This document shows positions 38,061 through 44,104 of a stretch of 44,104 bases of DNA, piece by piece. Location: assembly GCA_011390165.1 (NCBI GenBank), contig JAABSV010000034.1, positions 1 through 44,104 on the forward strand, written 5' to 3'. Under the pieces are notes generated by a model, which was not told where the DNA came from, did not search any database, and worked only from the letters and a program-made list of their open reading frames with translations. This DNA comes from Desulfobulbaceae bacterium. GTDB lineage: Bacteria; Desulfobacterota; Desulfobulbia; Desulfobulbales; Desulfocapsaceae. The position numbers and the translations under genes are program-made. Each line of letters begins with the position of its first letter. Position 1 is the first letter of the stretch.

Positions 38061-39092
38061 ATGAACAGAAAACACCCTTTCCTGTCCCTGTTGCCTTTGC
38101 AGCTGCTTCTGGTGGTAAGTCTGGCCGCCACAGCCACCGCCAGCGCGACAGCAAGCTCTCTCACCGAGACCGCCCGCCTCCTGGCCGGCAACACTGCCGG
38201 CAGTGTGGTGGCCGGGGTTGACGACTGGCTCTTTCTGAAGGAGGACCTGGCCCACCTGGCCGCCGGCCGTTTCTGGGGGGAGTCGGCCAATGCCGCGGTC
38301 CGGGGCAACCCCCCGGCCGACCCGATTCCGGCCATCCGCCACTACCAGCAGCAGTTGGCAGAGCGGGGAATCACCCTCTACCTCATGCCGGTCCCTCCCA
38401 AGCCGCTGGTCTATGCCGATAAATTGGTGCCCGGCCTTGCCGCCAGCGCTGCCGAGATTGCTGTGTATGAAGAGTTTTACCAGGAACTGGCGGCAGCAGG
38501 GGTGCAGGTGATCGACCTGCTGCCAACCCTGCTTGCCCGGCGTCATGAGGCCGAACTCTACTGCCGCACCGACAGCCACTTCTCCGGTGCCGGGCTGGAA
38601 CTCTTCGCCGAAGCCGCCGCGGCGGCCATCACTGCCGAAGGGTGGACCCGGCAGCAGCCGGCCCGGACTTCTCGCCTGCGCGAGGAAGAATTGAATATTC
38701 GCGGCGATCTGGCCACCATCGTCCGGGGTGAGGAAGCGGCCTTGGAGTCTCTACCGGTCCATCTGGTGCAGTGGGAGGGGGGGGGGGAGGTGGTACCCGA
38801 CCCGGCCGGGCCGGTGCTGTTGCTTGGCGACAGCCATACCCTGGTGTTCCACGCCGGCGGGGATCTCCATGCCAAAGGGGCCGGCCTGTTCGAGCATCTT
38901 TCCGCCCGCCTCGGTTTTGCCATCGACCTGCTTGGGGTGCGTGGTTCCGGCGTCACCCCGGCCCGGATCTCTCTCTACCAGCGATTACGTCAGGACCCGG
39001 CCGCCCTGGCCGGGAAGAAGGCGCTGATCTGGTGTTTTGCCGCCCGCGAGTTCAGTGCCGGCGGCTGGCGGGAGATCCCGCTCAGCCGCTAG
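38061..39092 (+). CDS. AlgJ/AlgX-like SGNH acetyltransferase, short form
   Basis: A 343-residue exported protein; a signal peptide (LLPLQLLLVVSLAATATASA). SGNH motifs are CRTDSHFSGAG (D171, H173) and LLLGDSHTLVF (D257, S258), and GVDDWLFLKEDL is the AlgJ entry motif. It starts 12 bases after the longer paralogue, which it resembles in layout. An 11-G homopolymer (38777-38787) codes for three glycines near residue 240, about 15 residues before the GDS motif; a one-base slip would remove the active site. It is the last gene of the cassette. Confidence 0.87.
   Translation: MNRKHPFLSLLPLQLLLVVSLAATATASATASSLTETARLLAGNTAGSVVAGVDDWLFLKEDLAHLAAGRFWGESANAAVRGNPPADPIPAIRHYQQQLAERGITLYLMPVPPKPLVYADKLVPGLAASAAEIAVYEEFYQELAAAGVQVIDLLPTLLARRHEAELYCRTDSHFSGAGLELFAEAAAAAITAEGWTRQQPARTSRLREEELNIRGDLATIVRGEEAALESLPVHLVQWEGGGEVVPDPAGPVLLLGDSHTLVFHAGGDLHAKGAGLFEHLSARLGFAIDLLGVRGSGVTPARISLYQRLRQDPAALAGKKALIWCFAAREFSAGGWREIPLSR
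38777..38787 (+). repeat. Eleven-G homopolymer inside a coding region
   Basis: Eleven consecutive G residues encode part of W-E-G-G-G-E-V. This is the longest homopolymer noticed in the window; other G runs are 8 (2241, 9525, 18327, 24877). Confidence 0.95.
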
Positions 39093-39207
39093 CGTCAGGG
39101 GCCTCCCCTTCGCTGGCGGCCGAGCCTGCCCGAGAGAAATGGGGGCTGGTCTCTCTGGCAAGGTGTGGGACCGCGAAGTAAAGAGAGGGTGAGGGGCAGG
39201 GGACCGG

Positions 39208-39687
39208 TCAGGATGAGAGATGGTGCCGCTCAAGGTCGAGGAGAAATTGTTTGCAGGCCAGACCACCGCCAAAGCCGGTGAGGGAGCCGTCGGCGCCGAT
39301 CACCCGGTGGCAGGGGATGATGATGGGCAGGGGATTGCGGTGGTTGGCCATCCCCACTGCCCGGCAGGCCTTGGACCTGTCGATCCGCCGGGCGATCTCG
39401 CCGTAACTGGCGGTCTGGCCGTAGGGGATCCTGGTCAGTTCCTGCCAGACCAGGCGCTGGAAAGGGGTGCCGACCAGGTGCAGGGGGAGATCGAACTCCT
39501 GCCGCTGACCGGCAAAGTAGGCGGTTAGTTGTCTGTTCGCCTCATCGAAGTCGGCCGGCTGATGCCGCCAGTGCGAGGCAATGGCCTCTTCAGCGGCAGG
39601 GGGGAAGTCGATTCTGCTCAGCTGGCCATCCTCGGCCACCAGTAGCAGGCGACCGATGGGGCTGTCGAGGAGTGAGTAGCTGGTCAT
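39208..39687 (-). CDS. ogt: Methylated-DNA-protein cysteine methyltransferase
   Basis: A 159-residue O6-alkylguanine-DNA alkyltransferase that repairs O6-methylguanine by transfer to its own cysteine. The active site is [28 protein letters not shown]; the preceding helix-turn-helix ([33 protein letters not shown]) is canonical. The start is ATG 39685-39687; an upstream GTG-type extension adds 14 residues without a site. No Ada domain is present, so it is the stand-alone Ogt/MGMT type. It follows tpx on the same strand, 45 bases after the tpx stop. Confidence 0.95.
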   Translation of the reverse strand: MTSYSLLDSPIGRLLLVAEDGQLSRIDFPPAAEEAIASHWRHQPADFDEANRQLTAYFAGQRQEFDLPLHLVGTPFQRLVWQELTRIPYGQTASYGEIARRIDRSKACRAVGMANHRNPLPIIIPCHRVIGADGSLTGFGGGLACKQFLLDLERHHLSS

Positions 39688-39732
39688 GGTTGCCTGACTG
39701 GTGGTGCTGCCCGCTGCCAACGCCGCCACTGT

Positions 39733-40236
39733 TTATCGCCGGGCAGCGGTGAGGGCGGCAGGGTAATCGGGCTCCTGGCCGATTTCCGGCACCTGCTCGC
39801 TGTAGCGGACAGTGCCGCCCGGATCGATGACTACCACCGCCCGGGCAAGGAGGCCGGTGAGGGGGCCGGTGGTGATGGTCTGGCCATACTTCTCGCCGAA
39901 ACCCTCGGCCCGGAAAACCGATAGCGGCACGACCCCGTCCAGCCCCTCAACCTCACAGAATCGTTTATGGGCAAAGGGGAGGTCGGCGGAGATGCAGAGG
40001 ACCACCGTCTCCGGCAGGGAGGCGGCCTCGCTGTTGAAGCGACGCGTCGAGGCGGCGCAGGTCGGGGTGTCGATGGAGGGGAAGATGTTCAACACCACGG
40101 TCTTGCCCCGGTAGTCGGCCAGGGTGGTGGTGCTCAGATCGGTTTTTACCAGGGCAAAGTCGGGAGCCTGGCTGCCGGTGGCGGGAAGAGTTCCGCAGGT
40201 TTCGATGGGGTTGCCGCGCAGGGTTATCTTGGCCAT
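39733..40236 (-). CDS. tpx: Thiol peroxidase
   Basis: A 167-residue atypical two-cysteine peroxiredoxin that reduces hydroperoxides with thioredoxin. The peroxidatic cysteine is in SIDTPTCAASTRRFN (about residue 60) and the resolving cysteine in SADLPFAHKRFCEVEG. Both are normal Cys codons, not TGA. ATG 40234-40236 has AAGGAG seven bases upstream. It heads a probable two-gene unit with ogt, linking oxidative and alkylation stress. The leader is long (about 170 bases from the candidate promoter). Confidence 0.96.
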   Translation of the reverse strand: MAKITLRGNPIETCGTLPATGSQAPDFALVKTDLSTTTLADYRGKTVVLNIFPSIDTPTCAASTRRFNSEAASLPETVVLCISADLPFAHKRFCEVEGLDGVVPLSVFRAEGFGEKYGQTITTGPLTGLLARAVVVIDPGGTVRYSEQVPEIGQEPDYPAALTAARR

Positions 40237-40405
40237 GTCATGCTCCTTGTGGTGTGTGGCTGATGTTGGTAAAGGAAATGTCGTTGAAAGAGAAATTGTT
40301 AGCGGAAACCCGTCGCACCGGTTGTTCCTGAACCGCGCCAGCAGCGCCGTTAGCACCGTCTGCTGACCGCTGTAGTGGTGTGGCAGTTGCTTCCATAGAC
40401 TGCTT

Positions 40406-40434
40406 ACAATTCACCCGCTCTGCCCCCTTGTCAA
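40406..40434 (-). promoter_or_regulatory. Candidate tpx promoter
   Basis: Reading the minus strand: a perfect TTGACA (40434-40429), a 17-base spacer and AATTGT (40411-40406). The -10 is weak (3 of 6). It would give a long leader of about 165 bases before tpx. Confidence 0.4.
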
Positions 40435-40486
40435 GGAGTGCTGGCCGAGGAAGACAGAGAATCTGCTCCACCCCTGCTTGAAATCA

Positions 40487-40541
40487 CCGGCCGGGCATGG
40501 TTTAAATGGGGGGCATTTTTTTTCAGGAATGCCCCGGCCGG
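40487..40541 (+). promoter_or_regulatory. Mutually exclusive hairpins upstream of dgt
   Basis: Two stems share the same right arm. The outer one pairs CCGGCCGGGCAT (40487-40498) with ATGCCCCGGCCGG (40529-40541, one bulged base). The inner one pairs GGGGCATT (40510-40517) with AATGCCCC (40528-40535), with a T-rich loop. Only one can form at a time. It lies 40 bases before the dgt start. Confidence 0.5.
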
Positions 40542-40581
40542 GATGGTGTCGCCCGGGAACTTTTCTGTCAGGAGCCCCACC

Positions 40582-41676
40582 ATGTCTTTCGTACCGGTTA
40601 TCGGCAAATCGATCAAAAAACAGTTGGAAGAGCGGGAAGGGAAGATTCTCTCCCCCTTTGCCGCCCTCAACCGCAATTCCTCCGGCCGCCGCCTGGAGGA
40701 GGAGGAGGAACCAGGCGATATCCGCCTCCCCTTTCAGCGCGACCGGGATCGGATCACCCATTCCAAGACCTTCCGCCGCCTGAAACACAAAACCCAGGTA
40801 TTTCTCGCCCCCACCGGCGACCACTACCGCACCAGACTCACCCATGTCCTGGAGGTGTCGCAGATCGCCCGGACCATCTCCTCGGCCCTCTGCCTCAACG
40901 AACCGCTCACCGAGGCGATCGCCCTCGGCCACGACCTCGGCCACACCCCCTTCGGCCACGCCGGTGAGACGACCCTGAACGACCTCCACCCCGGCGGTTT
41001 CCGCCACTATGTGCACAGTCTGCGAGTGGTCGATCATCTCGAGAACGATGGCCGGGGGTTGAATCTGACCTTCGAGGTGCGCAATGGCATTGTCCGCCAC
41101 TCGAAAGGACGGGCCGACATTCTCCCCCGGGAGAAGTCGGAGCTGGCGGTGACCCTGGAGGGGCAGGTGGTGCGCCTGGCCGATATCATCGCCTATGTCA
41201 ACCACGACCTCGACGACGCCCTGCGGGCCGGTATTCTCACCGAAGAGGCGTTGCCGGCACGGATCAAAAAGGTGGTGGGGGAGCGCCATTCCAAGCGGAT
41301 CGGGGCGATGGTCCGTGACCTCATCGTCGAGACCCTCACCGCCGACGACGGCACCATCCATATCAGTGAGGAGATGCTGGCGGCAATCAGCGATCTGCGG
41401 GCCTTTCTCTACGACAACGTCTACACCTATTACAAGGTGCACGACGAGTTCATCAAGGCGCAGCGGATCATCCGCGACCTCTACACCTATTTTCTCGAGA
41501 ACGGCATCGTCCGGATCAAAAGCGGCAGCCAGGAGTGCGGAGTGGAGCGGCAGCGCTGGAACGGCGAAGAGGATATGCACCGCCGGGTCTGCGATTATGT
41601 GGCCGGGATGACCGACCGCTACGCTCTGGCCATCTACCAGCACATCTTTCTCCCCGAGCCGTGGAGTGTCAGGTAG
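40582..41676 (+). CDS. dgt: dGTPase-like dNTP triphosphohydrolase (HD domain)
   Basis: A 364-residue HD-domain phosphohydrolase that splits dNTPs into deoxynucleoside and triphosphate. The metal-binding HD motifs are RLTHVLEVSQIAR (first His) and ALGHDLGHTPFGHAGE (His-Asp pair); the further Asp is in RLADIIAYVNHDLDD. The N-terminal RDRDRITHSKTFRRLKHKTQVF is the family signature. The start at ATG 40582 has AGGAG eight bases upstream. Length fits the deoxyguanosinetriphosphate triphosphohydrolase-like subgroup rather than the longer E. coli Dgt. Together with nrdJ it balances dNTP pools. Confidence 0.93.
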   Translation: MSFVPVIGKSIKKQLEEREGKILSPFAALNRNSSGRRLEEEEEPGDIRLPFQRDRDRITHSKTFRRLKHKTQVFLAPTGDHYRTRLTHVLEVSQIARTISSALCLNEPLTEAIALGHDLGHTPFGHAGETTLNDLHPGGFRHYVHSLRVVDHLENDGRGLNLTFEVRNGIVRHSKGRADILPREKSELAVTLEGQVVRLADIIAYVNHDLDDALRAGILTEEALPARIKKVVGERHSKRIGAMVRDLIVETLTADDGTIHISEEMLAAISDLRAFLYDNVYTYYKVHDEFIKAQRIIRDLYTYFLENGIVRIKSGSQECGVERQRWNGEEDMHRRVCDYVAGMTDRYALAIYQHIFLPEPWSVR

Positions 41677-41689
41677 GTTCTCGGGGAGA
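41649..41689. terminator. Inverted repeat around the dgt stop codon
   Basis: TCTCCCCGAG (41649-41658) and CTCGGGGAGA (41680-41689) are perfectly complementary with a 21-base loop holding the stop codon. No T-run follows on either strand. It lies between convergent genes, so a weak bidirectional terminator is possible. Confidence 0.35.
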
Positions 41690-41716
41690 GATATGGCGGG
41701 AAAAGGCAGTCGGTTG

Positions 41717-42730
41717 TCAGTTGGGCCGCTTGCGCAGGCGATGGCCGAGGCCGAGGGCGACGAGCAGGGCCAGGGCGCCGGCAACGAGGAGCTGGCCGGA
41801 CAGGGAGAGCTTGACCAGCAGGTAGCTTAGCCCCACCAGGGGGTAGAGCATCACCCGGACCACTGCCCGCAGGCTATCGTGTTCGCCGAGGAAGCGGGCC
41901 AGCGGTGGTGAGTGGCGGTAGTAGGCGCGGACAAAGGCCCGGCCGGGAGGGTTGCTGAGCAGCCAGGTGTCACGGAATTCCTTGAGCAGCCGCACCTGGC
42001 CGGCCAGGGGGGAGCCGAAGGCGGCTGTGGCGATGAAGCAGCCGCCGCCACCCCCGCCGCCGCCCTCTTTGTATTCGCCGGTGGAGGTAATCCTTGGTGC
42101 GATCACATTGTAGTAGGTCTGGGCGATGATCTGGTAGCCGGTGTCGTTGGGGTGGAGGCCGTCGGCGTTGGCGGTGGGCCAGCTTGCCAGGATGGCCTGG
42201 TACTGGTCGGCCAGGGAGATCCGGTTTCCCCGGGCCAGGTCTCTGATCATCGGGTTGAAGACATCGGGGATCAGTACCGGTGAGGCGCCGCGGTCACTGG
42301 GAGTAAGGGTGGAAATGACCGGGCTGACCCCGGCGGCCCGGCTCTTGTCGACCATCGCCTGGAGGTTGAATCGGGTGGTCTCCACAGAGATCCCCGCCCG
42401 GATATCGTTGGTTCCCTCCATGATCAGGATCAGATCGGCCGGCCAGGAGGCGAGTACCCCGTCGATTCGCCGGACGCCGGTGGGGGTCTGCTCTCCGGAA
42501 ACCCCGCGGTTGAGCACCGCCGAGGGCTTGCCGTTGTCGTTCAGCAGCCCGGCCAGTTTTGGTGGGTAGCCACCGGTCCTGCTGCTGTGGCCGTAGGTGA
42601 TGCTGTCACCAAAGGCAATGATGTTGGCCGACTGCACCGGCAGGGCGACACTGAGCAGGATGAGCGAGAGGAGCAGGGCTGCTGCTCCCCTGCCGAGGCG
42701 GGTTTTCGGGGCGGGGGTGGCCTTTTGCAT
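41717..42730 (-). CDS. SGNH/GDSL hydrolase with CFI-box C-terminal domain
   Basis: A 337-residue exported protein. A signal peptide ([18 protein letters not shown]) is followed by the GDSL hydrolase domain: FGDSITYG (catalytic Ser), GxSG region [15 protein letters not shown] and DGLHPNDTG (Asp and His). An eight-glycine linker then leads to a CFI-box domain ([22 protein letters not shown], [12 protein letters not shown]), a hydrophobic span ([16 protein letters not shown]) and a basic tail (HRLRKRPN). CFI-box regions are C-terminal sorting-type modules found on many deltaproteobacterial surface proteins. The hydrolase acts on esters, possibly of a glycan. It follows the propeller-like gene by 59 bases and is probably in the same operon. 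Confidence 0.9.
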   Translation of the reverse strand: MQKATPAPKTRLGRGAAALLLSLILLSVALPVQSANIIAFGDSITYGHSSRTGGYPPKLAGLLNDNGKPSAVLNRGVSGEQTPTGVRRIDGVLASWPADLILIMEGTNDIRAGISVETTRFNLQAMVDKSRAAGVSPVISTLTPSDRGASPVLIPDVFNPMIRDLARGNRISLADQYQAILASWPTANADGLHPNDTGYQIIAQTYYNVIAPRITSTGEYKEGGGGGGGGCFIATAAFGSPLAGQVRLLKEFRDTWLLSNPPGRAFVRAYYRHSPPLARFLGEHDSLRAVVRVMLYPLVGLSYLLVKLSLSGQLLVAGALALLVALGLGHRLRKRPN

Positions 42731-42789
42731 CGTCAGCTGGGGTCTGTTGGGTTAAGGGGGGAGGTGGAAAGGGTTTCCTGGCAGCCGTA

Positions 42790-43770
42790 CTACTCGTCCA
42801 CCTCGTTCACGCCCAAGGCCCGCAGGGGGAGGGAGTGCACGGCATAACCGGGGATATGCACGGCCGCCGACAGCGGGTCGCCGACCATGTCGGGAATTTC
42901 GAAGGTGAAGGTCTCTTCCGGCGCCATTTCCGAGCCGGACGCGCCGTTCGTCCCGGTCGCGGCGGTTGTTTCGGCCTCTGTGCCGGCGGCCATTTTTCGG
43001 CTGTAAGTTGCCGCCAGTTTGCCCAGCATCAGAGCAACGGCCTCTTCGGAGGCAACCTCTGAAGCGACTTCGCTGGGCTCGCCGGACTGGTCGGTGACCG
43101 CCTGCGGTTCGCTCCAGCCGCTACCGGTCCACTGCGCCTCGAAGAGCTGGTAGCCTTTGTCGCTGTAGCGCTGCCAGCGGAGCCATGGCCGGCCGCTAGC
43201 TTCGTCGATACCGAGCAGCGGCAGGATATCGGGGACGGCAGTGGCGGTCAGTGCCGTGGCGGTGCTGAACTCCTTCTGCCCCCTTTCCTGAACGGCAAAG
43301 TAGATCTGGTCACTTACCCCGTCAAAGCCGGCCCAGGCCAGCCACAGGCGGCCGTCACCGTCGACTACGGCGGTGGGGGCGGTGTTGCTGTTCAGGCCGG
43401 AGTAGTAGGAGAGTTCCTCACCCCAGCCCCCCTCCTGGTAGCGACGGTAGTGGAGCTGGGCCCGGTCGCCGGTAAAGGAGGACCAGACTACCAGCAGCCC
43501 CTCGTTGTTCAGGCCGACCACTGCCGGGGTTACAGCTACGCCATCACTGGTGGAGACCTGTTCCGCCGGCTGCCATTCCGTGCCGTTCTGGCGGCTGATG
43601 AGGATGGCGTGCTGGCCGTCGACCACCTCGGACCAGGCCCATATACCGTTTTCGATGACCAGTGGTGCCGCCTCCGCCGCCTCCACCGAATTTACATGGC
43701 CGGCGGTGAGCAGACTGAAGCCGCACAGCAGGGCGAGGAGGAAAAATGGCGGCCGGTTGGGTCGTTTCAT
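42790..43770 (-). CDS. Exported propeller-like protein
   Basis: A 326-residue protein; ATG 43768-43770 with GAGG upstream. A signal peptide (FFLLALLCGFSLLTAGHVNS) is followed by repeated blades with Trp-containing motifs (NGIWAWSEVVDGQHAILISRQ, GLLVVWSSFTGDRAQLHYRRYQEGGW, GRLWLAWAGFDGVSDQIYFAV), like the sialidase/exo-alpha-sialidase-like propeller family. Residues about 220-290 are a Ser/Glu/Ala-rich linker; the end has no CFI-box. It precedes the SGNH hydrolase on the same strand. No catalytic residues are recognised; a carbohydrate-binding or scaffold role is only a guess. Confidence 0.65.
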   Translation of the reverse strand: MKRPNRPPFFLLALLCGFSLLTAGHVNSVEAAEAAPLVIENGIWAWSEVVDGQHAILISRQNGTEWQPAEQVSTSDGVAVTPAVVGLNNEGLLVVWSSFTGDRAQLHYRRYQEGGWGEELSYYSGLNSNTAPTAVVDGDGRLWLAWAGFDGVSDQIYFAVQERGQKEFSTATALTATAVPDILPLLGIDEASGRPWLRWQRYSDKGYQLFEAQWTGSGWSEPQAVTDQSGEPSEVASEVASEEAVALMLGKLAATYSRKMAAGTEAETTAATGTNGASGSEMAPEETFTFEIPDMVGDPLSAAVHIPGYAVHSLPLRALGVNEVDE

Positions 43771-44104
43771 GGTGGCCTCTACAGGGTAGGCATTGACTGA
43801 TTGTTGCTGTTTATGGCTGATCATGGCTGCTTGTGGCGGATCATACCAGGTTGCAGGTTGTCGAACGGTAGGCTTCGCCTTACCGGGATATCGGTTATCT
43901 TGTTGAAAACATCTTGTTTAGCAGGGCCCTGGCAGGTTATCAGGTCTTTGCCGACAGCTCTGGTCTGGGCCTCTTTACCCCCTTTTTTGGGCGGGCACCG
44001 GGTTTTACTACATAGCGTATTTCCGGGCACGGAACAACCGAATTTCTTGCCACGGAAGCTGCCCGGGCAAAAAAGGGTGGACAGCGGTTGAGTGTAGGGG
44101 GTGG
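43771..44104. other. Non-coding end of the window
   Basis: I see no gene here. It holds an interrupted hairpin (43866-43885, CGGTA/TACCG around GGC/GCC). Close to the end (about 44068-44090, minus strand) is a stretch resembling the opening block of the repeat at 25292, with several mismatches, which may be a decayed third copy. Confidence 0.4.

Noticed and set aside
39733..40236. A second selenoprotein at tpx
   Set aside because: Some peroxiredoxins use Sec, but here both the peroxidatic and resolving positions are ordinary Cys codons.
43840..43930. Cyclic-di-GMP (GEMM) riboswitch upstream of the propeller-like exported gene
   Set aside because: A GAA-loop hairpin is present, but the conserved GEMM strands and tetraloop-receptor sequence are not.

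Overview
The window comes from a high-GC, Gram-negative, probably anaerobic bacterium, most like a deltaproteobacterium in the old sense (Desulfobulbia or Desulfuromonadia). It has outer-membrane proteins (a TolC-type channel, a beta-barrel), lipoproteins, a B12-dependent class II ribonucleotide reductase, zinc-type HemB next to NtrY/NtrX, a CFI-box surface protein and a selenocysteine-containing oxidoreductase. No tRNA, rRNA, CRISPR array, transposase or phage gene was seen. The taxonomic placement is inference.

Layout. 1-3.55 kb (minus): a surface/secretion cluster of a CsgG-like lipoprotein (cut by the window edge), a GNA1162/DUF799-like protein and an Ig-like exported protein. 3.7-5.1 kb (minus): an MFS transporter. 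5.3-6.6 kb (plus): an outer-membrane protein with a PKD-like insert. 7.0-9.9 kb (plus): nrdJ and a SEC-C protein. 10.0-15.4 kb (minus): DUF4390-ntrY-ntrX-hemB. 16-20 kb: DUF134, prfC, rfbB and rfbC, with a hairpin-rich repeat block between the two rfb genes. 20.1-22.3 kb (minus): a lemA-TPM-TPM operon, divergent from an orphan TolC-type channel. 24.3-25.3 kb: a CxxC-tailed response regulator and a stand-alone Lrp ligand-binding protein, bracketed by two copies of an intergenic repeat. 25.5-28.3 kb: a D-lactate dehydrogenase-type FAD/Fe-S protein. 28.4-29.0 kb (minus): a DsbA/FrnE-family selenoprotein. 29.3-31.3 kb: an RRM protein, a 57-residue protein and enolase. 31.7-39.1 kb (plus): a five-gene glycan O-acetylation cassette. 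39.2-44.1 kb: MGMT, tpx, dgt, a CFI-box SGNH hydrolase and an exported propeller-like protein.

The strongest discovery is the selenoprotein. An in-frame TGA (28965-28967) replaces the first cysteine of the CPxC thioredoxin motif, giving U-P-Y-C. It is preceded by a good Shine-Dalgarno and TTG start and followed by a SECIS-like hairpin. An ordinary gene caller would truncate this gene and lose its active site.

The second is the O-acetylation cassette: a hexapeptide acyltransferase, an exported beta-propeller/LamG protein, an AlgI-type MBOAT and two AlgJ/AlgX-type SGNH proteins, with no polymer synthase nearby. The last gene carries an 11-G homopolymer just before its catalytic GDS motif, which makes it a candidate for phase variation. 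Other points are several degenerate intergenic repeat blocks, a possible mntP relic, competing hairpins upstream of dgt and a 16-bp palindrome upstream of lemA.
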